From assembly GCF_900105475.1 (NCBI RefSeq), contig NZ_LT629777.1, positions 2,728,001 through 2,792,000 on the forward strand: 64,000 nt of DNA. Direction: 5' to 3'. The notes beneath the pieces were generated by a model. The model was not told the DNA's origin and searched no databases. It saw nothing but the letters and a program-made list of their open reading frames with translations. Position 1 is the first letter of the stretch. Each line of letters starts with the position of its first letter. Position numbers and translations under genes: made by a program. Shown here piece after piece: positions 7,944 through 16,201 of this stretch. Source of the DNA: Pseudomonas asplenii. Its GTDB lineage: Bacteria; Pseudomonadota; Gammaproteobacteria; Pseudomonadales; Pseudomonadaceae.

Positions 7944-8768
7944 TCAGAGGCGGGTACCCAAGCCGAACTTCTTCATCAGCACTTTCTCCAGCAAGCCCTT
8001 GGGCAGCAGGTTCGCCAGCAGCGGCAGGGCCCGGCTGCCGTTGCCCAGGCGCAGCAGACGCGGTGGTTTTGCCTGACGGGTGGCCTTGAGCAAGCCGGCG
8101 GCAAACTCGATCGCCGGAGTTGGACGGTCCTGCGAGGCGTTGGCCCTGGCGCGAATGCCATCGCGCAACGGCCACCAGGGCGACTCTTCGGCAATCAGTT
8201 GCTCGGCCTCATGGCTGGCATTTTTGGCGAAGTGGGTATCGATGGCTCCGGGTTGTACTTCCATCACTCTTACCCCAAACGGCGCCAGTTCCATGCGCAG
8301 CGCATCGCTCAGGGCATGCACCGCCGCCTTGGACGCGCAATAGGCACCGGCAAACGGCGTGACCAGCACACCCGACACACTGCCGATGTTCACCACCAAC
8401 CCACGGCTGCGGCGCAGCGCCGGGAGCAGGGCGCGGGTGACGCCGACGACGGCGAAGACGTTGGTTTCGAACTGCCGCTGCAGGGCCTCGACACCGCCAT
8501 CGAGCAGCGGCCCCATGGCGCCGTAGCCGGCGTTGTTGATCAGGATGTCCAGGCCCGCCGGATGCTGTTCGATACGCTTGGCCAACTGTTGCAGCGCATC
8601 GCCATCGTTGACATCCAATTGCACGGCGGTGAACCCGGCGGCGGCCAGCGCGGCGACATCTTCGGACTTGCGTGCGGTGGCCCAGACTTCATGACCGGCT
8701 TGTCGGAACGCATCGGCCAGGGCGCGGCCGATACCGCTGGAGCATCCGGTGATCAAGGTGACGGGCAT
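7944..8768 (-). CDS. Short-chain dehydrogenase/reductase (SDR family)
   Basis: A 274-residue classical SDR. The N-terminus has the NAD(P) motif TGCSSGIG (residues 7-14), then NNAG at about residue 86, and the active-site serine and YCASK motif (SVSGVLVTPFAGAYCASKAAV). The lone arginine after the second strand (ATARKSED) favours NADP. A C-terminal extension follows the core, often seen in membrane-associated SDRs acting on lipid or steroid-like substrates. It starts 9 bases downstream of the thioredoxin-like gene, so the two probably form an operon. The substrate is unknown. Confidence 0.88.
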   Translation of the reverse strand: MPVTLITGCSSGIGRALADAFRQAGHEVWATARKSEDVAALAAAGFTAVQLDVNDGDALQQLAKRIEQHPAGLDILINNAGYGAMGPLLDGGVEALQRQFETNVFAVVGVTRALLPALRRSRGLVVNIGSVSGVLVTPFAGAYCASKAAVHALSDALRMELAPFGVRVMEVQPGAIDTHFAKNASHEAEQLIAEESPWWPLRDGIRARANASQDRPTPAIEFAAGLLKATRQAKPPRLLRLGNGSRALPLLANLLPKGLLEKVLMKKFGLGTRL

Positions 8769-8777
8769 GGCACATCC

Positions 8778-9179
8778 TTATGAGGACTGGGAGTCGAAGA
8801 CCTCCGAGAATACCTTGTCCGGTACAAAAAAGAGTGCATCGAGCCCCTGTTTGATCTTTTCCCGGTTGGTGCCATGCATGCGGGTCTGGCCGCCATGGCC
8901 ATCGAGAAAAAACAGAGTGGGGACGTACTGGATCTCGAGATTCGGTTGCAGCAACCTGAAGATCGGGATGCTGAGCTGGAAAAACGCCACCTTGTCCCGA
9001 TAGGGCCCGGCGGCCAGCGCGGCAATCTTCGGCTTGAGTTGGTCGCATGGCGGGCAGCCATAGCCGTAGACCAGGATCACCGAGGGCTTGGGGCGGATCA
9101 GCGGCACCTCCAGGCTGCCCAACTCGCTGCGGAAGGCGCGCCGGGTCTTGATCTCGATGACGGTGGTGTTGCTCTTCAT
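8778..9179 (-). CDS. Thioredoxin-like protein with CPPC motif
   Basis: A 133-residue protein with a thioredoxin fold: VILVYGYGCPPCDQLKPKIAALA carries a CPPC redox motif at about residues 42-45, and IQYVPTLFFLD carries the cis-proline. The protein has no signal peptide, so it should act in the cytoplasm. CPPC is less usual than CGPC and tends to shift redox potential. It precedes the SDR gene by 9 bases. A thiol reductase role is probable but the partner is unknown. Confidence 0.75.
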   Translation of the reverse strand: MKSNTTVIEIKTRRAFRSELGSLEVPLIRPKPSVILVYGYGCPPCDQLKPKIAALAAGPYRDKVAFFQLSIPIFRLLQPNLEIQYVPTLFFLDGHGGQTRMHGTNREKIKQGLDALFFVPDKVFSEVFDSQSS

Positions 9180-9243
9180 TCGGGCCCCCTGCTGGCTGGT
9201 TGCGCGGACAGGGGGTATTCAACGTCAATTTCAGGAGGTTGTA

Positions 9244-9263
9244 ACCTGTCATAAATGACAGGT
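9244..9263. promoter_or_regulatory. Perfect 20-base palindrome upstream of the thioredoxin-like gene
   Basis: ACCTGTCATAAATGACAGGT reads with 9-base arms around a central AA. It is about 65 bases upstream of the thioredoxin-like start and 25 bases after the stop of the gene upstream. It has no run of T on either strand, so an operator is more likely than a terminator. Confidence 0.45.
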
Positions 9264-9287
9264 GGCGATGTGCCACTACTGCGAATT

Positions 9288-9785
9288 TCAGCCGGAAAAA
9301 CTGCCTTGCAGATGCTCGGCACGAAATTCCAGGGTCTGTGGACGGTAGCCGGGGCGCAACGGCGGCATCGGCAGGCAATCTTCCCAGGCGCTGGCAGGCT
9401 GCAGTTCGCCGGGGCCACGATAGCGTGGCGCGGCATAGCTGTTTTCGGCGAGGTTGACGGTATCGCCCGGCGCGTAGGCGGCGATGCGCCAGCGTAGTTC
9501 GACCAGGGGCACGTCATTGTCGTTTTTCATTTTCAGTTGCAGTGGCCGGTCAGCGGGACAGTGCTCGGCGGCGTAGCTGATACGCATCTCCAGGCGCGCC
9601 AGTTGTCGGGCTTCGCGAGTATCCATCCAGGCGACCCAGGCGGCCACCAACCCGAGCCCGGCCAAGGCAGCCATGGACACCGGCAAGGCCTTGGCGGGGT
9701 AGCGCAATAGCAGGATCAGCCAGGTGACGATCAGCAGGACGCCGATGAACATGAAGAGATGCCTCGAAAATGCGGGAAGCCTCAT
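9288..9785 (-). CDS. Small two-helix membrane protein of unknown function
   Basis: A 165-residue protein with two adjacent N-terminal membrane helices (HLFMFIGVLLIVTWLILLL and LPVSMAALAGLGLVAAWVAWMD), followed by a soluble domain of about 110 residues with an immunoglobulin-like strand pattern (LQLKMKNDNDVPLVELRWRIAAYAPGDT). The topology suggests an anchored periplasmic or cytoplasmic beta domain. It lies 128 bases downstream of algA on the same strand but beyond a strong hairpin, so membership of the alginate operon is doubtful. I do not recognise a function. Confidence 0.7.
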   Translation of the reverse strand: MRLPAFSRHLFMFIGVLLIVTWLILLLRYPAKALPVSMAALAGLGLVAAWVAWMDTREARQLARLEMRISYAAEHCPADRPLQLKMKNDNDVPLVELRWRIAAYAPGDTVNLAENSYAAPRYRGPGELQPASAWEDCLPMPPLRPGYRPQTLEFRAEHLQGSFSG

Positions 9786-9853
9786 CCTAACAGTGTAGGT
9801 GGCGTAGATTCACTTTGGCGATTGCCATGCATTCAGGGCGGGGGGACACCCCG

Positions 9854-9892
9854 GCCCTGCCAGCCACGGATAGGGGACGTGGTTGGCAGGGC
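9854..9892 (-). terminator. Strong hairpin after algA
   Basis: GCCCTGCCAGCCAC at 9854-9867 pairs with GTGGTTGGCAGGGC at 9879-9892, a 14-base stem with one G-T pair and an 11-base loop. It lies 22 bases past the algA stop. No T-run follows on the minus strand, so it may stabilise the mRNA end or work with Rho rather than be a classic intrinsic terminator. Confidence 0.5.
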
Positions 9893-9913
9893 AAAGGTGG
9901 TGGAACGCGGAAA

Positions 9914-11365
9914 TTACTGGGCGATGGTCTTCACTGATACACCCCGCTCAACCGGCGTCGAACGACCGTAGATATCTTCGAAGCGCTCGATGTCGTCTTC
10001 GCCCAGGTAGCTGCCCGATTGCACTTCGATGATCTCCAGCGGGATCTTGCCCGGGTTGCGCAGGCGGTGCACCGAGGCGATCGGGATGTAGGTGGACTGG
10101 TTCTCGCAGAGCAGGAACACGTTCTCGTCGCAGGTCACTTCGGCGGTGCCGCTGACCACGATCCAGTGTTCGGCGCGGTGGTGGTGCATCTGCAGCGACA
10201 GGCACGCGCCCGGCTTGACCGAGATGTGCTTGACCTGGAAACGCCCGCCCATGTCCACCGAGTCATAGGAACCCCATGGCCGGTACACTTCGCAGTGGTT
10301 CTGGGTTTCGCTGCGGCCCTGTTCGTTGAGGGTGTTGACCAGTTGTTTCACGCCCTGGACCTTGTCCTTGTGGGCGATCATCATCGCATCCTTGGTCTCG
10401 ACCACGACAATGTTCTCCAGGCCGATCACCGACACCAGCTTGCCGTTGCCGTGGATCATGCAGTTGCGGCTGTCCTGGATCACCACGTCGCCCTTGCTGA
10501 CGTTGCCGTTCTCGTCCTTTTCATGCACGTCCCACAGCGACGACCAGCAGCCTACATCGCTCCAGCCGGCGGTCAGCGGCACCACGCAGGCGCGTTGGGT
10601 CTTTTCCATTACTGCGTAGTCGATGGAGTTGTCCGGGCACTGGGCGAAGGTGGCTTCGTCGAGGATCACGCTGTCGGCGTCCTGCTGGCTGCGTTCGAGG
10701 GTCAGCAGGCAGGTGTCATAGATGTCCGGATCGTGCTTTTTCAGCTCTTCGAGGAAGCGGCTGGCGCGGAACAGGAACATGCCGCTGTTCCAGAAATAAC
10801 CGCCGGCCTCGACGAACTCGACGGCGCGTTTTTCATCGGGCTTCTCGACGAACTGCGAAACCCGGCTGACGCCTTCCGGCAGCAGCGCATCGTTGCTCGA
10901 CTTGATGTAGCCGTAGCCGGTTTCCGGCTTGGTCGCCGGTACGCCGAACAGCACCATCTCGCCGCGCTCGGCGGCCACGGTGGCCAGGGCCAGGGCGCGC
11001 TGCAGGCCTTTCTGGTCTTCCAGCACATGGTCGGCCGGCAGGACCAGCATCAGTTCGTCACGGCCTTCGTTGACCAGCATCATCGCGGTCAGCGCCACGG
11101 CTGGGGCGGTGTTGCGGCCGAAGGGTTCCATCAGCAGGCGCTGGGCTTCGAGATTGCGGCTCTGCAACTGCTCGTTGACGATGAAACGGTGATCCTTGTT
11201 ACAGACCACGATCGGTGTATCCATGCCTTCGAACACCAGGCGTTCGATGGTTTGTTGGAACAGCGTCTGTTCGCCGGTGAGGGCGAGGAATTGTTTGGGA
11301 AACTGCTTGCGCGACAGTGGCCAGAGACGGGAGCCGCTACCACCAGAGAGGATTACCGGGATCAT
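9914..11365 (-). CDS. algA: Mannose-1-phosphate guanylyltransferase / mannose-6-phosphate isomerase
   Basis: A bifunctional enzyme of alginate precursor supply. It isomerises fructose-6-phosphate to mannose-6-phosphate and, after AlgC acts, makes GDP-mannose from mannose-1-phosphate and GTP. At 483 residues it matches the family. The N-terminal nucleotidyltransferase half starts PVILSGGSGSRLWPLSRKQFPKQFLAL, and the C-terminal cupin isomerase half carries QMHHHRAEHWIVVSGTAEV with metal-binding histidines. It is the last gene of the alginate operon, separated from algF by a 137-base spacer with nested hairpins, an arrangement that could set its dose separately. The product also feeds other GDP-mannose pathways. 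Confidence 0.97.
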   Translation of the reverse strand: MIPVILSGGSGSRLWPLSRKQFPKQFLALTGEQTLFQQTIERLVFEGMDTPIVVCNKDHRFIVNEQLQSRNLEAQRLLMEPFGRNTAPAVALTAMMLVNEGRDELMLVLPADHVLEDQKGLQRALALATVAAERGEMVLFGVPATKPETGYGYIKSSNDALLPEGVSRVSQFVEKPDEKRAVEFVEAGGYFWNSGMFLFRASRFLEELKKHDPDIYDTCLLTLERSQQDADSVILDEATFAQCPDNSIDYAVMEKTQRACVVPLTAGWSDVGCWSSLWDVHEKDENGNVSKGDVVIQDSRNCMIHGNGKLVSVIGLENIVVVETKDAMMIAHKDKVQGVKQLVNTLNEQGRSETQNHCEVYRPWGSYDSVDMGGRFQVKHISVKPGACLSLQMHHHRAEHWIVVSGTAEVTCDENVFLLCENQSTYIPIASVHRLRNPGKIPLEIIEVQSGSYLGEDDIERFEDIYGRSTPVERGVSVKTIAQ

Positions 11366-11429
11366 GCTGTTACTCCTTTAAACGATATTGGGTTCAGAGC
11401 TACTGTGGGCTGTCTTGTTGTTGTTTCGT

Positions 11430-11495
11430 GCCGGACGACTTCCCGGGGTGGCACCTGCCTGTAGGAGCAGGTGCTCATGGGATTGTTCGTCCGGC
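11430..11495. repeat. Nested inverted repeats between algF and algA
   Basis: GCCGGACGA at 11430-11438 is complementary to TCGTCCGGC at 11487-11495. Inside lies a second pair, GCACCTGC at 11451-11458 with GCAGGTGC at 11467-11474. The RNA from this spacer can fold into a long stem with an inner hairpin between the algF stop-side and algA start-side of the operon mRNA. Confidence 0.7.
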
Positions 11496-11502
11496 GAGTT
11501 CA

Positions 11503-12171
11503 TCAGCGGGTCGACACCGGGCGCTTGACCCAGACTGGCGACAGGCTGCTGCCACTGCCGGTGACGTAGAGCACTGCCGCTTCGCCGCGCTCCAGGGCGA
11601 CCGGCTTGAGGTCGCTGACCTTCTGGTTGCCGTCGTACAGGGCGAAGCTGACTTTCACCGGGTTGATCTCGCGTTCGCCACGGCCCTTGGCGGCCACCGA
11701 CTGGACCACGTCGGTCTTGCCGTCGGCGGTCTTGAGGGTCAGCGCCTTGTCACTGAGGTTCTGTACGCGCACCAGCGATTTCTGCTTGTTCTTGAAAGGC
11801 GGCTCCTCGATCAACTGCGGCTGGCCGCTGGCGTTGTTGACCAGGGTGTAATAGTGGTCGGGGGCAAGTTTCACCGGCAGGCTCTGGCTGCCGACCTTGG
11901 CGCTGTAGTCGCCGCCGGGCATGAAGCTGAAGTCGCTGCTGGCCAACGGTGCGATGTCGTTGAGCGCAGTGGCGCCGACGGTGGCGCTGACCTCCTGGTT
12001 GCTGGCGTTGTACAGGCGTACGAAGCTCGAGCCTTTCGGTGCGGTCGGGCCGTACAGGGCGGCGTCGCCGGCGGCCCACGCCTGCAGCGAGAGCAGGCTG
12101 AGGCCAGCGGCCATGGCCAGGGTCTTGACGGTACGGCCGTGGGCGTTTCTACCAGTTTTAGTAAAAGTCAT
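11503..12171 (-). CDS. algF: Alginate O-acetyltransferase subunit AlgF
   Basis: A periplasmic protein needed, with AlgI, AlgJ and AlgX, for O-acetylation of mannuronate residues. It is 222 residues, with an N-terminal signal peptide (TVKTLAMAAGLSLLSLQAWA, cleavage likely before AGDAALYG) and a two-part beta-rich mature protein (KGSSFVRLYNASNQEVSATVGATALNDIAPLA, then LVRVQNLSDKALTLKTADGKTDVV). It starts 15 bases after algJ. AlgF is thought to link acetyl transfer steps, having no catalytic motif of its own. Confidence 0.95.
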   Translation of the reverse strand: MTFTKTGRNAHGRTVKTLAMAAGLSLLSLQAWAAGDAALYGPTAPKGSSFVRLYNASNQEVSATVGATALNDIAPLASSDFSFMPGGDYSAKVGSQSLPVKLAPDHYYTLVNNASGQPQLIEEPPFKNKQKSLVRVQNLSDKALTLKTADGKTDVVQSVAAKGRGEREINPVKVSFALYDGNQKVSDLKPVALERGEAAVLYVTGSGSSLSPVWVKRPVSTR

Positions 12172-12186
12172 GGTGCATACCTCTTT

Positions 12187-13365
12187 TCAGTTTTGTGCCT
12201 GTTCAGGCGACTTGGATCGGTTTGTGTTCAGAACCAGGTTCTGTTGGCGGTTACCAGCGGCTTTCAACTGCGCGACCCACTGTGGGTCGGCATCGCCGAT
12301 TTCGTTGTTGACCGGCAGATAGCGCTCCGGGAATTCCCAGATCAGCACCTGAGGTGGGTTGTTCTTGAAAGCATCGCTTTTCAGGTAGGCGAGCATCGGC
12401 AGGATCGGGCCATGCCCGTCTTCGGCGTAATTGACCACGTCGCTGTGCAGGGCCTGCTTCAGCGCGCCGACGAAGTTCCAGTTCGGGTTGGCGCTGTAGC
12501 TGGTGCCGATCAGTGCCACCGGCACCTCGTTGTCGGCGAACAGGGCGTCGTCGCCGGCCGCCGGGGTTTCGACAGCACGGGTCACGCGTTTCTCCAGCGG
12601 TTCCTTCGCCGGCATCAGGTTCTCGAACAGAGGGTCCAGCGGCAGGAACAGGCGCAGGTCGCCCTTGTGCGTTTCGGTCTTCTCGGCCTCGGTGACAAAG
12701 CGCTGCGGCTGGCCACTGAGCGGCATGGCCTGGGCAATCGCCTTGGCCAGCTGGTTCGCGGCAACCTGGGCTCCGTCCGGAGTCCAGTGGGTGTCGGTCC
12801 GCAGGAATACCTGCTGGCCGTTCTGCTTGGCTTGTTGCAGTGGGCCGAGCAGGTCGGGAGCGAGGATGTGCTCGGCGGCGGCGCGGGCGTGGAAGTCACG
12901 GTAGAGGTCGGCATGGATGCTGGCCGGGCGCTCGTCACCGAGGTGTTCCGGGTACAACCGGACCTTGGCCGGGACGATCGCCAGAACCAGATTCACGCCC
13001 TTGTCCTTGAGGGTCTTGCGTACGCCTTCGACCAGCGCGTAGTTGCCTTGCAGGTTCTGCTGCTGGCCGGCGACCGGTTTGAATTCCTCGTCGCTATACA
13101 GCCATTGGTCACGGCCCAGCACCACGCCCGGACGGCCTTCGTTGAACAGCTTGAAGTCCAGCGCAGCCCAGAGGTTGGTGCCCAGGCGCTTGATCGGGAA
13201 CTCGTCGTCGTAGTGGGTCTCGATGGCCTTGGCCCAGCGCCCGTTGAGCACGGTTGCGTCGGGGTTGGTGCTGAACCCGATGAAGCTGCGCAGGGACCAC
13301 AGGCCCAGCACCAGCAGCAGGACGAGGAACAGCGCGATGTAGAGGATGCGTAATGAGCGGGTCAT
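12187..13365 (-). CDS. algJ: Alginate O-acetyltransferase AlgJ (SGNH fold)
   Basis: A membrane-anchored periplasmic acetyltransferase that works with AlgI and AlgX. The ATG at 13365 gives 392 residues and puts an N-terminal signal anchor (SLRILYIALFLVLLLVLGLWSL) first; the frame continues further upstream into algI but without support. SGNH-like residues are visible: DTHWTPDG (Asp and His) and the serine in IGTSYSANPNWNF, a pattern shared with AlgX. It begins 11 bases after the algI stop, consistent with co-translation of the acetylation cassette algI-J-F. Confidence 0.95.
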   Translation of the reverse strand: MTRSLRILYIALFLVLLLVLGLWSLRSFIGFSTNPDATVLNGRWAKAIETHYDDEFPIKRLGTNLWAALDFKLFNEGRPGVVLGRDQWLYSDEEFKPVAGQQQNLQGNYALVEGVRKTLKDKGVNLVLAIVPAKVRLYPEHLGDERPASIHADLYRDFHARAAAEHILAPDLLGPLQQAKQNGQQVFLRTDTHWTPDGAQVAANQLAKAIAQAMPLSGQPQRFVTEAEKTETHKGDLRLFLPLDPLFENLMPAKEPLEKRVTRAVETPAAGDDALFADNEVPVALIGTSYSANPNWNFVGALKQALHSDVVNYAEDGHGPILPMLAYLKSDAFKNNPPQVLIWEFPERYLPVNNEIGDADPQWVAQLKAAGNRQQNLVLNTNRSKSPEQAQN

Positions 13366-13376
13366 GGTCGGCTCCC

Positions 13377-14933
13377 TCAGAATTGGAAGTAGAGGAACGG
13401 CGAGAAGCTTTGCGCCGAGAGTTTGAGAATCGAGGCGATGAACAGCAGCAGTACCAGGGCGCGCATCACGTAGCGCGGCCAGTCGGCGACCCAATACGCC
13501 GGTTGCACCTGGGCCTCGACGCCGACGGTGTAGCCGGGCTCGTGGATACTGCCGGCCGATTCGCCGGGGGCGGCTTTGATCAGGCCGGGTTGTGCCGCAC
13601 CCGGGCCATCGGCCGGCTGGGCTTTTGCCTTGCTGGCGGGTGGGTTGCGGTACAGGTCACGCAGGCCGAAGAACGCCAGGGTCGCGTAGGCCACCACCAG
13701 GGTTGCCACTTGCAGGCCGGTGAGGCTGGCGCGATTGAGTTCCGACAGCGACCAGTCGCCGAAGCTGAACATGGCGCCGTACATGCGGCCGGCCACATGC
13801 AGGTTCTCGGCACGGAAGATCACCCAGCCCATGATCACCAGCAGGAAGGTCAGCGCCCAGCGGATCGGGTTCAGGCTGCGCGGCGTGGTGTTGATGCCCA
13901 GGGCCTTTTCGATCGCCAGCCACATGCCATGCCAGGCACCCCAGACGATGTAGGTGATGTTCGCACCGTGCCACAGGCCACCGAGCAGCATGGTCAGGAA
14001 CAGGTTGCGGTAGGTGATCAGGGTGCCGCGACGGTTGCCGCCGAGGGTGATGTACAGGTAGTCGCGCAGCCAGGTCGACAGGCTGATGTGCCAGCGCCGC
14101 CAGAACTCGGTGATCGACTGGCTGATGTACGGCTGCTTGAAGTTCTCCATGAAGCGGAAGCCCATCATCAGGCCCAGGCCGATGGCCATGTCGCTGTAGC
14201 CGGAGAAGTCGAAATACAGTTGCGCGGTGTAGGCCAGGGCGCCGAGCCAGGCATCGCCGGTGGTCGGGTTTTGCAGGGCGAAGCAATGGTCGGCGACCAC
14301 TGCCAGGGTGTCGGCGATAAATACCTTCTTGATGAAACCCTGCATGAACCGCGTGGCACCCTCGGAGAATTTGTCGAGGGTGTGGGTGCGGTGGTTGAAC
14401 TGGTCGGCCAGGTCACGAAAGCGCAGCACGGGACCGGCGATCAGGTGCGGGAAGATCGCCACGAAAGCCGCGAAGTCGATCAGGTTGCGGGTGGCCGGGG
14501 TGTCGCCGCGATAGACGTCGATGATGTAGCTGATGGACTCGAAGATGTAGAACGAGATTCCGATCGGCAGCAGCACGTGGGTCAGGATGAACGGCTCGAG
14601 GCCGAACGAGGTCATGATCGCGTTGAGGCTGTCGACGCCGAAGTTGGCGTACTTGAAGTAGCCGAGGATGCACAGGTCGACCGCCACGCCGAGCAGCAGC
14701 CAGCGCTGGGCCGGTTTGCTGCGTACGCCGGCGGCGCCGACTTTCAGACCGATCCAGTAGTTCCACAGGGTCACGCCGGCGAACAGCGCCAGGAAGTCCA
14801 CCCGCCACCAGGCATAGAACACGTAGCTGGCGGCCAGCAACAGCAGGTTGCGATAGCGTTGCCCGCTCAGGTAATACAAGCCGAGAAAGATCGGCAGGAA
14901 CAGGAACAGGAACACATTGGATGAGAAGACCAT
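13377..14933 (-). CDS. algI: Alginate O-acetyltransferase AlgI (MBOAT family)
   Basis: An integral inner-membrane protein of 518 residues with about ten hydrophobic segments. It belongs to the membrane-bound O-acyltransferase family and would carry acetyl groups from the cytoplasm to periplasmic AlgJ/AlgX. The key motif MLLGGLWHGANITYIVWG contains the conserved MBOAT histidine, and FWRRWHISLSTWLRDYLYI holds the second conserved histidine. It follows a spacer with a REP-like palindrome and starts the acetylation cassette. Confidence 0.96.
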   Translation of the reverse strand: MVFSSNVFLFLFLPIFLGLYYLSGQRYRNLLLLAASYVFYAWWRVDFLALFAGVTLWNYWIGLKVGAAGVRSKPAQRWLLLGVAVDLCILGYFKYANFGVDSLNAIMTSFGLEPFILTHVLLPIGISFYIFESISYIIDVYRGDTPATRNLIDFAAFVAIFPHLIAGPVLRFRDLADQFNHRTHTLDKFSEGATRFMQGFIKKVFIADTLAVVADHCFALQNPTTGDAWLGALAYTAQLYFDFSGYSDMAIGLGLMMGFRFMENFKQPYISQSITEFWRRWHISLSTWLRDYLYITLGGNRRGTLITYRNLFLTMLLGGLWHGANITYIVWGAWHGMWLAIEKALGINTTPRSLNPIRWALTFLLVIMGWVIFRAENLHVAGRMYGAMFSFGDWSLSELNRASLTGLQVATLVVAYATLAFFGLRDLYRNPPASKAKAQPADGPGAAQPGLIKAAPGESAGSIHEPGYTVGVEAQVQPAYWVADWPRYVMRALVLLLFIASILKLSAQSFSPFLYFQF

Positions 14934-15035
14934 CCTGATCTCTCCTTGTCTGAGTCAACAGTCCAGGGCCAAAGCCCCCCCAAACCCCCCGTAAAAAATG
15001 AGGGGCTGTACACCGGTTTTTGTGGCCCGGTTTTT

Positions 15036-15063
15036 GTGGCGAGTGGGCAAGCCCGCTCGCCAC
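15036..15063. repeat. REP-like palindrome inside the alginate operon (algL-algI spacer)
   Basis: GTGGCGAG at 15036-15043 pairs with CTCGCCAC at 15056-15063 around the REP core GGGCAAGCCC. Just before it, CCGGTTTTTGTGGC occurs twice in direct repeat (from about 15013 and 15028). The element sits in the 147-base gap between algL and algI on the operon mRNA. Confidence 0.8.
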
Positions 15064-15080
15064 AAGGTGTTTCAATCGTG

Positions 15081-16190
15081 CTAGCGGTTACCCTTCTCGT
15101 GCGCCGGGTCGTAGACCTTGGTCAGGTCACCACCGAGGCGGAACGCCTTGAACGGCTGCATTCCGTGCTTGCGTTGCAGCACATCGTCCGGGCAGGTGTA
15201 GAGCGTGCAGTAGGGTTCCAGCCAGGCGAATTTGCTGTCGACCTTGAGGTCGGTCATGTCCTGTTCGCGGCCGTTACGGGCCTGGAACTGCTCGGGGTCC
15301 TTGACCCCGGCCAGCACCCGGTCGCCCAGGCGCTTGAGCGCACCGTTGTTTTCCTGGCGCAGGTCGACGCCGTTGGCCAGGGCGAAACTGGCGATCATTG
15401 CCAGCGGCGGCAGCGCGTAGTTGTGGTAGGCCAGGGCGCGTTGCTGGCGCTTGAGTTCGTTGGGCAGGAAACCCTGCGCATCGACCTGGTTGGCGCCGAC
15501 CTTGTATTCCTTCACTGCCCAGTCGAACAGGTCGCGGCGGTCGGTGGCGATGGCGGTCGCCATGACTGCCCAGGCGGCCCAGTACGAGTGGTTGTTGGTT
15601 TTATCCAGGGGCAGGTTGTCCCAGTCGCTGACCACCTGGTCGGCCAGCTTGCCGAACCAGGCCTCGATCTGCTGTGCCTCTTTCTGGTGGGTGGCCAGGG
15701 GGCGCGAGTCGGAGAACTTCAGGCGGATATAGGACGCGGCCATGCTGCCCAGGGCCCATTTGCGCATGGACTTGCCGGTATGGTTGAAGTCTTTGGAGGT
15801 CAGCGCGTCGGCCTGGGCCCAGGCAGTCAGCCAGTTGAGCGTGCAGCTCAATTCCTGCGGGCGGCCATCGCGCATGAACTGCATCACCTGCTTGCTGGTG
15901 CCACGCTCCATGCTGGTGATGTCGGAAGTGCTGTTGCGAAAGGCCTGTTCCGACTGGACGTTGAGGGTCGCCCGCGCCTTGTCGGAGCCTTCGTATTTGC
16001 TGCGGAACTGCAACTGGCCGGTGTAGGGCTGGGGCATGGCGTCACAGCCTTCGCTGCTGTCGCCGCTCTTGACCTTGTCGACGGCGGCGAAATAACCCTG
16101 CGGTGGGCGCAAGGGCGCGGCGGCCTGGGCGGCCCCGGCGAAGATCGCCAGGCCCAGGAGTGAAGGAACGAGCAGTGTGCGGATAGTCAT
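15081..16190 (-). CDS. algL: Poly(beta-D-mannuronate) lyase AlgL
   Basis: A periplasmic polysaccharide lyase of family 5 that cuts polymannuronate by beta-elimination and clears misrouted alginate during export. From the ATG at 16190 it is 369 residues with signal peptide [22 protein letters not shown]. The catalytic signature [13 protein letters not shown] is present, along with the conserved basic residues around it and [16 protein letters not shown] near the C-terminus. An earlier ATG at 16205 overlaps the algX stop (ATGA), but a GAGG site is better spaced for 16190. Confidence 0.95.
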   Translation of the reverse strand: MTIRTLLVPSLLGLAIFAGAAQAAAPLRPPQGYFAAVDKVKSGDSSEGCDAMPQPYTGQLQFRSKYEGSDKARATLNVQSEQAFRNSTSDITSMERGTSKQVMQFMRDGRPQELSCTLNWLTAWAQADALTSKDFNHTGKSMRKWALGSMAASYIRLKFSDSRPLATHQKEAQQIEAWFGKLADQVVSDWDNLPLDKTNNHSYWAAWAVMATAIATDRRDLFDWAVKEYKVGANQVDAQGFLPNELKRQQRALAYHNYALPPLAMIASFALANGVDLRQENNGALKRLGDRVLAGVKDPEQFQARNGREQDMTDLKVDSKFAWLEPYCTLYTCPDDVLQRKHGMQPFKAFRLGGDLTKVYDPAHEKGNR

Positions 16191-16201
16191 CTTCAGGCAC
16201 C

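Noticed and set aside
13353..13494. N-terminal extension of algJ (43 extra residues)
   Set aside because: It lies inside algI in another frame. The ATG at 13365 puts the signal anchor first and matches known AlgJ length.
11317..14924. Long plus-strand frames (678 and 523 codons) across algA-algF-algJ-algI
   Set aside because: They are shadows of the alginate genes on the other strand, with no ribosome-binding site or recognisable motif.
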